Source: Clostridium sp. (lineage in GTDB: Bacteria; Bacillota; Clostridia; Lachnospirales; Lachnospiraceae). From it: 43,248 bases of DNA. The notes beneath the pieces were generated by a model. It made no database searches, had not been told where the DNA came from, and saw only the letters and a program-made list of their open reading frames with translations. The position numbers were made by a program, and so were the translations under genes. This document shows, one piece after another, positions 23,996 to 31,588 of the stretch (positions are counted from its first letter, which is position 1; every line of letters begins with the position of its first letter). The DNA lies in NCBI GenBank assembly GCA_023664385.1, contig JAMPFU010000027.1:1-43248 (forward strand), in the 5' to 3' direction.

Positions 23996-24391
23996 CTAAC
24001 AGAGGGCAGGCATAAATTTTGCAAACAGATAGAGTCCGTCGTCCCCCGCAGTGACCTCATGTGGCACGCCTATGGGAAAAATAGATATTACGCCTGCTTC
24101 GTAAGGCAGCGTGACGCCATCGTTTACACATACGCCTGAACCCGAGATTACCTCATGTGTTTCCAGCTGCTTCTCGTGAATGTGGCTGCCAATCTTTTTA
24201 TCAGGGGCTATCCGTACAAGATGGTAACTGAACTGTCCGCCCGTCTTTTCGGATGTGATAATATGCTTTAGTGCTACACCATCAAATGTAGGATGCTTAG
24301 ACCATGGAATCACATCAAAGGAAACCTCTGTATCAGGCAAAAGCAGCTTACCCTCTCTGTCAAATTTTTCAAATAGATTTTTATCATCCAT
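23996..24391 (-). CDS. Small cupin-domain protein
   Basis: A 131-residue single-domain cupin. Metal ligands of motif 1 are visible in GSHIHEKQLETHEVISGSG (H-x-H ... E) and motif 2 in FPIGVPHEV (the terminal His). It could be a small metal-dependent isomerase, dioxygenase or binding protein; the substrate cannot be told. ATG 24391 follows AAAGGA, preferred to a TTG six codons earlier. Convergent with the AraC gene. Confidence 0.88.
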   Translation of the reverse strand: MDDKNLFEKFDREGKLLLPDTEVSFDVIPWSKHPTFDGVALKHIITSEKTGGQFSYHLVRIAPDKKIGSHIHEKQLETHEVISGSGVCVNDGVTLPYEAGVISIFPIGVPHEVTAGDDGLYLFAKFMPALC

Positions 24392-24655
24392 TTTAACACG
24401 TCCTTTCAAATTTTATTGGCAATGTCCTTGCCTGTTTCCATCCTATCAATATGTGGAAAAAATGAATTGTAAAAAATTGCTATATTATCTCCTTGCTTTT
24501 TACCGTCACATATGGTATTATGCGTGTAAGCAAGCAATCAAGTAGTTCGGCATTTTTTTAAATCTAAAAATTCTGATAAAGTTCTTGCTTAAAATCATCA
24601 TATTACACAATAAGCAGGAACTTAAGAAATAATGTGTTCCTGTGCATAAAGGAGG
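24392..24655. other. Intergenic region
   Basis: AT-rich, with no gene or strong structure that I can support. It should contain the cupin promoter on the minus strand. Confidence 0.4.
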
Positions 24656-24658
24656 AAT

Positions 24659-25186
24659 GCATTTGAAGAAAAACCAGTATCGCTTATGGATATGCTTGAT
24701 GTATCAGAGCAGGATAAGGACTTTTGGGGAACTTTGATAGATGATTACAAAATTAAGGTTATACATATGGCAAACCAGCCTGAGAGCGTGAGGAAAAAAT
24801 ATAAATCTGATTACAGGGTCATAGCGGACTTTCTTGCATGTAAAAAAGACAAGGATGCGTTGAAAACGGTGCTGCGGGATAATGAGCAAAAGCTTGTGCA
24901 TGTTCCACAGGTACTTGATATGCTGGATGCACTGAGTGGAGATAACAGATTTGAGGAAATGAAACAATGTTATAATGGTTGTGATGAAACAATAAAAGAG
25001 GAGGGTGTAAATATGTGTGAGTTGTTTGATATGGTTGAAGAAGATGGAATAAAAAAAGGATTAAAGCTTGGAGCCGATATATTTAAGGTAGTACGCAGTG
25101 GCATAAATGATAACAATGAAATTGCGGAAATCTGTAATTGTAAGGTTGAGGATGTTGAGAACGTAAGGCAGTCCTTTGAAATATAA
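24659..25186 (+). pseudogene. Rpn/PD-(D/E)XK transposase-like nuclease, C-terminal remnant
   Basis: The frame holds about 175 residues: EEKPVSLMDMLDVSEQDKDF at the front, VIADFLACKKDKDALKTVLRD, and a tail MCELFDMVEEDGIKKGLKLG, matching the latter half of Rpn family recombination-promoting nucleases of clostridia. The N-terminal catalytic nuclease half is gone. ATG 24657, which has AAAGGAGGA, is one base out of frame with it; ATG 24686 is the first in-frame Met. So the gene is truncated and perhaps frameshifted. A dispersed hairpin follows. Confidence 0.7.
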
Positions 25187-25245
25187 GGAAAATATCCTGA
25201 TATGCATAAATAACGAAGGCTGATAAAAATACAAAATAAAAGAAA

Positions 25246-25296
25246 GGCTGCCGCAGACAGGCAACGATAAACACTTGCTTCTGACTGCGACAGCCC
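25246..25296. terminator. Dispersed GGCTGCCGCAG hairpin
   Basis: GGCTGCCGCAGACAG pairs with CTGACTGCGACAGCC around a loop; TTATTTCTTT follows. It sits between the Rpn remnant and the convergent glutamine synthetase gene and can terminate plus-strand transcription. Confidence 0.7.
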
Positions 25297-25309
25297 CTTA
25301 TTTCTTTAT

Positions 25310-25375
25310 AGGAAATTCCTCCGAATTTCCTATAGCAGGATTAAAAATCCTGCCATGATTCGAACTACAGCGTCG
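25310..25375. repeat. Second dispersed repeat type, copy 1
   Basis: AGGAAATTC-CTCC-GAATTTCCT (25310-25331) then GCAGGATT-AAA-AATCCTGC (25335-25353), followed by GATTCGAACTACAG. Related sequences occur at 27513-27548 and 29985-30030. Confidence 0.6.
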
Positions 25376-25396
25376 AAAACGCTTTGTTCTTATCCT

Positions 25397-27496
25397 TTAC
25401 AAATAAAACAACAATTCCTCATAAGTCGGATAGGGCAGGAAGTCATTTGGTATGGCAGCTTCTGCATCATCTGCAATCGCACGGATTTCATTCATAGTAA
25501 CAATGATTTTGTCCCGACAGTAGTCTGCTGCTCCCTGCATGCTGCTTATGCCTCCAAGCTGGGTAAGCTCGTGCTTTAGCTTGTCGATAAGATTTGTCAT
25601 GTCCGTATAATCGGAGGTGAGCCGTCTTATGAGAGCGTCCTGCGCCGTGCAGGATATGTTAGGAAGATATGCTTTTGTTTCTGCCGCTTCCCTTGCAGTT
25701 GTGGCGGCAAAGGAATTTATGGCAGGAAGCAAATCCTTGGAAATCATGTCAACCATTGCTCGTGCCTCAATGACAATCGTTTTTACATATGTTTCAAGCT
25801 GGATTTCATATCGTGACAGAATTTCCTCCTTGGTAAAAATGTGATGCTTTGTAAATAGGTTTATATTTTTTTCGCTGATAAAACAAGGCATACAGTCAGG
25901 TGTTGTCGGCAGGTTGTATAAGCCTCTTGCCTCTGCCTCCTTTACCCAGTCGTCAGTATATCCGTTTCCGTCAAATATAATCTTTTTATGCTTTCGTATG
26001 GCACGCTTGATAAGCTCATGTACAGCATGCTCCATGTCCTCCGTCTTTGTTCCGTCAAGCTCGGTGTAAAACTGTGCGAGTGCTTCGGCAACGGCAGTAT
26101 TCAGTATAATGTTAGGTCCCGAAACAGAAGCGGCGGAGCCGACCATGCGGAACTCGAATTTGTTTCCTGTAAATGCAAATGGTGACGTACGGTTTCTGTC
26201 GGTTGTATCTCTGAAAAAGTGAGGAAGTACATTTGCGCCTATGTCCATTTCTATCTTTTCCTGCTTGCCAAAATAGGTATCATTTTCAATTGACTTTAAA
26301 ACAGCGTTTAATTCATCGCCGAGGAAAATGGATACGATGGCAGGCGGCGCTTCATTTGCACCGAGACGGTGATCGTTTCCTGCGCTGGCAGCAGAAACAC
26401 GCATTAAATCTGCGTAGTCATCTACAGCTTTAATTACAGCCATAAGAAATACAAGAAACTGTATATTCTGTGCAGGCGTACGTCCCGGCTTTAAAAGGTT
26501 TACGCCATCGTTTGTGCTTATGGACCAATTGTTATGCTTTCCACTTCCGTTTATGCCTGCAAAAGGTTTTTCATGCAGCAGGCAGATAAGATTATGCTTA
26601 TCAGCAATTTTCCGCATAATCTCCATCGTAAGCTGGTTATGGTCTGTGGCAATGTTTACATTTTCAAAGATAGGCGCCATCTCGTGCTGTGCAGGCGCTA
26701 CCTCGTTGTGCTTTGTTTTGGAGGGTATGCCGAGCTTCCAAAGCTCCTCGTCAAGCTCGTGCATAAATGCAGAAACCCGAGGCTTTAATATTCCAAAATA
26801 GTGGTCGTTCATTTCCTGTCCCTTTGGCGCAGGGGCACCGATCAGGGTTCTTCCACAGAAAATCAAATCCTTGCGTTTTTTGTACATATCCTTGTCTATC
26901 AGGAAATATTCCTGTTCAGGACCGACAGTGATATTTACTCCGGTAACCGTTTTGTTTCCAAGTAAATGGAGCATTTTAACAGCCTGTTCGTTTAATGCTT
27001 CCATGGAACGGAGCAGTGGAGTCTTTTTGTCAAGCGCTTCGCCGCTATAAGAACAGAAGGCTGTCGGGATATATAGCGTTTTATCCTTTATAAATGCAGG
27101 GGAGGTAGGGTCCCATGCAGTGTAGCCTCTCGCCTCAAATGTAGCTCTTAGTCCGCCTGATGGAAAGCTTGATGCGTCAGGCTCGCCCTTGACAAGCTCC
27201 TTGCCGGAAAATTCCATAATAACATGACCGTCGCCTGCGATATTGATGAAGCTGTCATGCTTTTCGGCTGTGAAGCCCGTCATTGGCTGAAACCAGTGGG
27301 AATAATGGGTTGCGCCTAATTCTACAGCCCATTCCTTCATTGCAACGGCAACTGAGTTTGCAACGTCAAGCTCAAGGTGTGTTCCGTTTTGTATTGTTTT
27401 CCTAAGTGCCTTGTAAATATCATTTGGAAGCTTATTTCGCATAACCTCGTCATTAAAGACAAGACTTCCAAAAAGCTTTGGGATTTCTGTTGACAT
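25397..27496 (-). CDS. glnN: Glutamine synthetase type III
   Basis: A 699-residue enzyme making glutamine from glutamate, ammonia and ATP; the length is typical of GSIII (about 700, against 450-470 for GSI). Diagnostic segments are VTVGPEQEYFLID (catalytic Glu), HNEVAPAQHEMAP, NWSISTNDGVNLL and MRVSAASAGNDHRLGANEAPPA. The ORF is open for 51 codons upstream, but ATG 27496 begins the family's MSTEIPKLFG start and has AGAGGTATA ahead. The leader contains a GGCAGG...CCTGCC hairpin of a dispersed type. Single gene; presumably nitrogen-regulated, though no known site is identified. Confidence 0.97.
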   Translation of the reverse strand: MSTEIPKLFGSLVFNDEVMRNKLPNDIYKALRKTIQNGTHLELDVANSVAVAMKEWAVELGATHYSHWFQPMTGFTAEKHDSFINIAGDGHVIMEFSGKELVKGEPDASSFPSGGLRATFEARGYTAWDPTSPAFIKDKTLYIPTAFCSYSGEALDKKTPLLRSMEALNEQAVKMLHLLGNKTVTGVNITVGPEQEYFLIDKDMYKKRKDLIFCGRTLIGAPAPKGQEMNDHYFGILKPRVSAFMHELDEELWKLGIPSKTKHNEVAPAQHEMAPIFENVNIATDHNQLTMEIMRKIADKHNLICLLHEKPFAGINGSGKHNNWSISTNDGVNLLKPGRTPAQNIQFLVFLMAVIKAVDDYADLMRVSAASAGNDHRLGANEAPPAIVSIFLGDELNAVLKSIENDTYFGKQEKIEMDIGANVLPHFFRDTTDRNRTSPFAFTGNKFEFRMVGSAASVSGPNIILNTAVAEALAQFYTELDGTKTEDMEHAVHELIKRAIRKHKKIIFDGNGYTDDWVKEAEARGLYNLPTTPDCMPCFISEKNINLFTKHHIFTKEEILSRYEIQLETYVKTIVIEARAMVDMISKDLLPAINSFAATTAREAAETKAYLPNISCTAQDALIRRLTSDYTDMTNLIDKLKHELTQLGGISSMQGAADYCRDKIIVTMNEIRAIADDAEAAIPNDFLPYPTYEELLFYL

Positions 27497-27512
27497 ATGT
27501 ATACCTCTTTCC

Positions 27513-27548
27513 CTGAATTTCCTATGGGCAGGCTTAAAAATCCTGCCA
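27513..27548. repeat. Second dispersed repeat type, copy 2 (glnN leader)
   Basis: GAATTTCCTATGGGCAGGCT followed by TAAAAA and TCCTGCC resembles 25323-25354. It lies 17-52 bases upstream of the glnN start, in the likely 5' leader. Confidence 0.55.
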
Positions 27549-27908
27549 GGAGATGCATTAATTATAAGTTTAGGGTATAAAAAGTCAATAAAATAATATG
27601 AAAACGACGGAAAAACAAGTAAATGCCCTGTTTTACAATTGAAAAACAATTGGCAAATGAAGATAAAAAAGCTTGTGCATGAGTGCTATTTATGTTAGTA
27701 TTGGTATTGAGGTAGATATTATGTTTTGGAAAAATCGCAATCTACAACTGAAGAAAGGTTACACTGTTTCTCCTATATGGGGGTAGTGCGCCTTTTTTTA
27801 GACTGATTGTTAAAACATATTTTATCAGCTTCTAAAATTTTATGAAGAATAAGGACGTCGCATTATCTTCTTAACCGTTATGAAATTTAAAGTTAAGGAG
27901 ATTTTTTT
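27549..27908. other. Divergent promoter region of glnN and the MFS gene
   Basis: 360 AT-rich bases with no gene. Both neighbouring genes start outward from here. I see no named regulatory motif. Confidence 0.45.
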
Positions 27909-29018
27909 ATGTTTAAAATTAAACAACAAATATCGAGGCTATATACAGCCTCCGTTCTTGGAAATTTGTCGCTTACGGGAGCGTGGGTTGCAATTTTAGC
28001 GGCAAGAGGCTACAGCTTGGTGGAAATAGGAATTGCAGAGACTATTTTCCACATAACAAGTCTTGTATTTGAAATTCCGTCAGGAATATTTGCCGATGTG
28101 TTTGGCAGAAAGAAAATGCTGATTGTAAGCACGATTATGAGGATGCTTGGAAATCTTGTAATGATTTTATCATGCAATTTATTTATGGTATGCCTATCCA
28201 TCGCATTTCATGCGCTTGGCTATAATTTTTCATCGGGTACGGGAGATGCGCTGGCATATGATTCGCTCAAGGTGGCAAACATGGAAAATGAATTTGAACG
28301 TTACGAGGCAAATTCGCTTGTTATTTACCGTCTGTGCAGCGGAATTTCAACCATGTGCGCAGGCTTTGCCCTGTTTCTCGGTCATAAAGCCGCATATGGT
28401 ACAGACCTTGTGGCAGGTGTGATACAGATTTTTATTTTGAAGTCCTTGTGTGAGGTTTATGTGGGCAAAAGAGAGGAGCGGGCAAAAAAAGCAAGTCTAA
28501 CCTACATAGGACATGAGCTGCTTGGATGCTTTCAGGAGAGCCTGCTGTTTTTAAAGAGTGTAGGGAAAAAAGTAATGAAATTAATGCTTTGTAATTCCTT
28601 TGTGGGAGCAGTTGACATTTTGCTTTTGTTTTTCCTGCAGGCAAAGCTTCCCGAAAAGGGAATTTCCAGGTGGTGGTTGGGCTTTGCCCTGTTCTTTATG
28701 GAGATGGGTGGTATCGTCGGCTCAAAGCTTATATTGAAGCTTCCAAGACTCAGGTACAGAAATGTATTTGCCATGTCAGTGCTTCTTGTATTGGCAGGCG
28801 TTTTTGTGGAGCATTCGGGAAGTTATCTGCTCATGACCTTGGGAGGCTTTTTGGCTGCAATCGGAGATGATGCCTTACAGGTTCGCACCAATGCAATTTT
28901 GCAGGATATGTTTCCGTCAGAGCAGAGGGCAACGCTCACCTCTGTGGAGTCGTTTTCCTTTTCCGTAATCATGATAGTTTTATCGCCGCTTGCTGGGGTT
29001 GTATTTTCTTACTGGTAG
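27909..29018 (+). CDS. MFS transporter, apparently C-terminally shortened
   Basis: A 369-residue carrier of the major facilitator superfamily. The loop 2-3 motif GIFADVFGRKKMLIVS (G-x-x-x-D-x-x-G-R-K) is present and about 10-11 hydrophobic segments are visible. Related clostridial carriers are near 400 residues; this one stops at LAGVVFSYW, where the last helix would follow, and more stops come within a few codons. It may lack a helix or be a recent truncation. ATG 27909 follows AAGGAG. The toxin-antitoxin module begins directly after the stop. Substrate unknown; drug-efflux-like. Confidence 0.82.
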   Translation: MFKIKQQISRLYTASVLGNLSLTGAWVAILAARGYSLVEIGIAETIFHITSLVFEIPSGIFADVFGRKKMLIVSTIMRMLGNLVMILSCNLFMVCLSIAFHALGYNFSSGTGDALAYDSLKVANMENEFERYEANSLVIYRLCSGISTMCAGFALFLGHKAAYGTDLVAGVIQIFILKSLCEVYVGKREERAKKASLTYIGHELLGCFQESLLFLKSVGKKVMKLMLCNSFVGAVDILLLFFLQAKLPEKGISRWWLGFALFFMEMGGIVGSKLILKLPRLRYRNVFAMSVLLVLAGVFVEHSGSYLLMTLGGFLAAIGDDALQVRTNAILQDMFPSEQRATLTSVESFSFSVIMIVLSPLAGVVFSYW

Positions 29019-29032
29019 AGGGATTAAGACAC

Positions 29033-29061
29033 TTGAAACTCTCTTTTAAATGTGGTATATT
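29033..29061 (+). promoter_or_regulatory. Promoter of the antitoxin RNA
   Basis: TTGAAA at 29033-29038 and TATATT at 29056-29061 with an exact 17-bp spacer. It reads toward the 3' end of the toxin gene. Confidence 0.7.
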
Positions 29062-29067
29062 GGGAAC

Positions 29068-29160
29068 ATAAAAGGAGCAATCGCCCACAAAGTGGTTGAC
29101 CTCCATGATAAGTGTTTAAGCCTACCTAGACCGTCAAGTACAAGGTAGGCTTATTTATTT
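29068..29160 (+). ncRNA. Candidate antisense antitoxin RNA
   Basis: From the promoter at 29033 a transcript of roughly 90 nt would run to the hairpin AAGCCTACCT/AGGTAGGCTT (29118-29127, 29143-29152), with TTATTTATTTT after it. It overlaps the toxin stop codon and the toxin mRNA 3' region on the opposite strand, as in Fst/RNAII and TxpA/RatA-type systems. The transcript is inferred. Confidence 0.6.
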
Positions 29161-29250
29161 TCGCTTGTTGTTCCTATCTATGTAGGCAAGCAGTGCAACA
29201 AGAAACGTTCCGAAAAGAATTAACAGCGTTAAAACTTCGTATGTACTCAT
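29155..29250 (-). CDS. Holin-like type I toxin, 31 residues
   Basis: MSTYEVLTLLILFGTFLVAL is followed by LAYIDRNNKRK. It is one membrane helix with a charged tail, the form of the putative holin-like toxin family (Fst/TxpA-like) of Firmicutes. The start follows GGGGAGGTGG. An excellent promoter is on the minus strand: TTGTCA (29344-29349) and TAGAAT (29321-29326), 17-bp spacer. In the leader, ACCTCCC (minus sense) can pair with the Shine-Dalgarno GGGAGGT (29258-29264 with 29281-29287), which would hold translation off. A hairpin GGAG...CTCC plus TTTT at about 29073-29104 can end the mRNA. It is too short for ordinary ORF cut-offs. Confidence 0.85.
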   Translation of the reverse strand: MSTYEVLTLLILFGTFLVALLAYIDRNNKRK

Positions 29251-29320
29251 ATACACCACCTCCCCTCTAGTTCAAGAATAGGGAGGTTACCACCTTGTAA
29301 CACGATTGTTCCTCGCTGAT

Positions 29321-29349
29321 ATTCTACCATATTCTTTCTTTTATGACAA
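29321..29349 (-). promoter_or_regulatory. Promoter of the toxin gene
   Basis: Minus strand TTGTCA (29349-29344) and TAGAAT (29326-29321), spacer 17 bp. The expected start near 29314 leaves a leader of about 64 nt containing the anti-Shine-Dalgarno stem. Confidence 0.72.
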
Positions 29350-29449
29350 TTGCGTTTGTTAAAATTTCAGTTCGGTTATATCTATACGGAACGATTATGA
29401 AGAAATGATAGCAATTATTTTCTGTGTATGTTGTATTAAATGAAAAGGG

Positions 29450-29576
29450 AGAACCATAGAAGCGGCTCTACCCTCGATTACAAGACGATTACCTCATTAT
29501 GAGGCAGCCGTTGCTATTGAAATGAACCTCATTTGTTAGGCAGTTACAAAGCCTGATGAAAGGGGTTCATTTCGCA
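29450..29576. other. Structured intergenic stretch, possible decayed second toxin leader
   Basis: AGCGGCT (29462) can pair with AGCCGTT near 29505, and GAAATGAACC (29519-29528) pairs with GGTTCATTTC (29564-29573), with AGGC/GCCT inside. On the minus strand GAGGTAATCGTCTTG resembles part of the toxin leader. No toxin frame remains. Confidence 0.35.
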
Positions 29577-29668
29577 TTTTCTGTCAACAATATAAAACTA
29601 TATAAAACTGTGTTCCAGATATTTGTTGTCAAATTGGAAAATATATGTTATAAAATAACGATAGGCAG

Positions 29669-29826
29669 AACAATACATCTCGGAAGCCGGTGTAAGTCCG
29701 GCACTGTGTCTCAGCAACCGTGTTGTCTACGAAGGGACGTGCAAATTTGCAGCCACTGAAGCATAGCTTTTGCTTTGGGAAGGTGTCTTAGTAGGATAAA
29801 GACTAAGTCGGGAGACCTGTATTGTT
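29669..29826 (+). ncRNA. Cobalamin (adenosylcobalamin-type) riboswitch
   Basis: The conserved core is visible in order: GAAGCCGGTGTAAGTCCGGC and ACTGTG, then GCCACTG (29752-29758), GGGAAGG (29777-29783) and AGTCGGGAGACCTG (29806-29819). AACAATAC (29669-29676) pairs with GTATTGTT (29819-29826) as the closing P1 stem. The first gene begins 240 bases downstream. The long leader after the aptamer lacks a convincing strong terminator, so control could be at translation or through the weak GCGT/ACGC stem near 29867. Confidence 0.92.
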
Positions 29827-29984
29827 ATTACGAACGGAAGTCTTCTGAGGTAGGGCGGCGTTTTGTGCTTCTTATTTTTGTACGCTTTTTTACAGTTGAA
29901 GCATAAAAATATCTGATTTCTTATTTTAGATTGACGGTTCAGTCGTATGTTCAGCATTTTACAACATGATATGAGTGGCAGGCC

Positions 29985-30030
29985 ATAGGCAGAATTAAAA
30001 CCTGCTAAGCTTCGAACTACAGCATCGAGG
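29985..30030. repeat. Second dispersed repeat type, copy 3
   Basis: GGCAGAATTAAAACCTGC followed by TTCGAACTACAGCATCGA resembles 25335-25375. It lies in the leader between the riboswitch and the first gene of the corrinoid operon. Confidence 0.5.
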
Positions 30031-30065
30031 ATGTTGTAATTGTACACAAGGAGGGAGACTACATA

Positions 30066-31577
30066 TTGGAAAATAAGAAAAAGAAAACGCTGTACAATGC
30101 TCTGATGGTTCTTTTCATTGTAGTCATAGCCTTTTGCGGCGCAATGATAGTTGCTGTTACAAAGGGATATGTGGGGCATAAGGGAAGCAGCATAGATGTA
30201 AACGAAGTCTATGGTGTGGTGAGCATTGAGAAAAATGACATTATATACACCTTAGATGAAAAGTCGAAAATTACGGAAGGAAATGTAATAACGACAAGAA
30301 ATGGGGCAAGAGTAAGCTTTGGCGGAGAATACATATTAGGGGAAAATTCAGCAGCGGCTGTGAATAAAATTGATGGCGAGCTGATGGATATTCAGCTTAT
30401 ATCGGGTGATATGCTTATATGCCTTGGGGAAAATGACATTCCCGTACAAATCAGCATAGAAGATACAATAATAACCTGTGACGGTGGGATATTTTCTATA
30501 AGCGCACAGACGGGAACGACAACGGTAAGCGTATTTTCAGATGAAGTAACCGTAAGCATGGGAGAGCAGGACGAGAAAATATTATCGGGAGCGTTTTTGT
30601 GCGTCATGGACGAGGAAACCTATTCCGGCGACATAAGTATAAGCTCTTTGAACGGATTTTATTTGTCACTGTTATCAAAGCTTAGCGAAAGCAATGAGCT
30701 GTGTTTTACAAGGTCGGAATTTGAAGCACTTGCCGCAGAACGGCAGAACGAGATACAGGAGCTTCAAAATGGAAGTGGGAACATCGTTTATTTGGACGCA
30801 AATGCTTCCGGGGGAAAAGAGAATGATATAGCACAGCAAGATGAGAACGCATACGCACAGGTATATACTCAAGTGGACGTAACGTATGCGGAAGGCGGCG
30901 ATACCTTAAATGAAACGGTAAATGGAGGAAGTGCTGAAAACAGTACCGTTCAGGGAAATAAAACGGATCATGGCATATCTGACAATGCTGGAAAGGGAAA
31001 TACCACAGAGACAGAAAATGGAAAGAAACCACAGACAGCCGTTGCGGAAGGAGGAAAAAAACCACAGGAGGAAAGCACAGGAGGTGGGAAAAAACCACAG
31101 ACGGTTACTGAGGAAAGTAAGGGAACAGAGTCACCTTCCACTACTGAGGAGCCGAAGGCAGAGCCAAAGGTCATGACCTGCACAGTGCAGATTAGGTGCG
31201 ATACCATATTAAACAATCTTGAGGATTTGAAACCGGGAAAGGAAGCATATGTGCCTGAAAGTGGAATTATATTGGGAACTACCACAGTAGAATTTACGGA
31301 GGGCGAAACGGCGTTTGACGTGCTGAAAAGAGTATGCTCCTATTACGGGTTACAGATAGAATATTCTTATACACCCCTTTACGGCAGTTATTATATTGAG
31401 GGTATCAATTATTTATACGAGTTTGACTGTGGAAGTCAGTCAGGCTGGATGTATAAGGTAAATGGCTGGTTTCCAAATTATGGCTGCAGCTCTTATGTGA
31501 TGGCTGATGGAGATACTATGGTTTGGTGCTACACCTGTAAAGGACTTGGAGAAGATGTTGGCGGAAGCGTATATTAA
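30066..31577 (+). CDS. FecR-like/DUF4430 membrane-anchored protein, likely corrinoid-binding
   Basis: A 503-residue exported protein starting at TTG 30066, eight bases after AAGGAGGGAG. One N-terminal membrane helix (about residues 10-33) precedes a FecR-like beta domain (about 45-185; YGVVSIEKNDIIYTL, LISGDMLICLGENDIPVQIS). A hydrophilic Glu/Lys/Pro-rich linker with GGKKPQ repeats (about 300-365) leads to a C-terminal DUF4430 domain (372-503; FTEGETAFDVLKRVC, YEFDCGSQSGWMYKVNGWFP). DUF4430 resembles the C-terminal domain of transcobalamin. Placement behind a cobalamin riboswitch and ahead of an ECF transporter supports surface corrinoid binding; binding itself is inferred. Operon with the next gene 11 bases on. 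Confidence 0.88.
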   Translation: MENKKKKTLYNALMVLFIVVIAFCGAMIVAVTKGYVGHKGSSIDVNEVYGVVSIEKNDIIYTLDEKSKITEGNVITTRNGARVSFGGEYILGENSAAAVNKIDGELMDIQLISGDMLICLGENDIPVQISIEDTIITCDGGIFSISAQTGTTTVSVFSDEVTVSMGEQDEKILSGAFLCVMDEETYSGDISISSLNGFYLSLLSKLSESNELCFTRSEFEALAAERQNEIQELQNGSGNIVYLDANASGGKENDIAQQDENAYAQVYTQVDVTYAEGGDTLNETVNGGSAENSTVQGNKTDHGISDNAGKGNTTETENGKKPQTAVAEGGKKPQEESTGGGKKPQTVTEESKGTESPSTTEEPKAEPKVMTCTVQIRCDTILNNLEDLKPGKEAYVPESGIILGTTTVEFTEGETAFDVLKRVCSYYGLQIEYSYTPLYGSYYIEGINYLYEFDCGSQSGWMYKVNGWFPNYGCSSYVMADGDTMVWCYTCKGLGEDVGGSVY

Positions 31578-31588
31578 AGGAGGAGAAA

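Noticed and set aside
23246-24391. AraC and cupin genes as one operon
   Set aside because: They are convergent with adjacent stop codons, so they cannot share a transcript in sense orientation.
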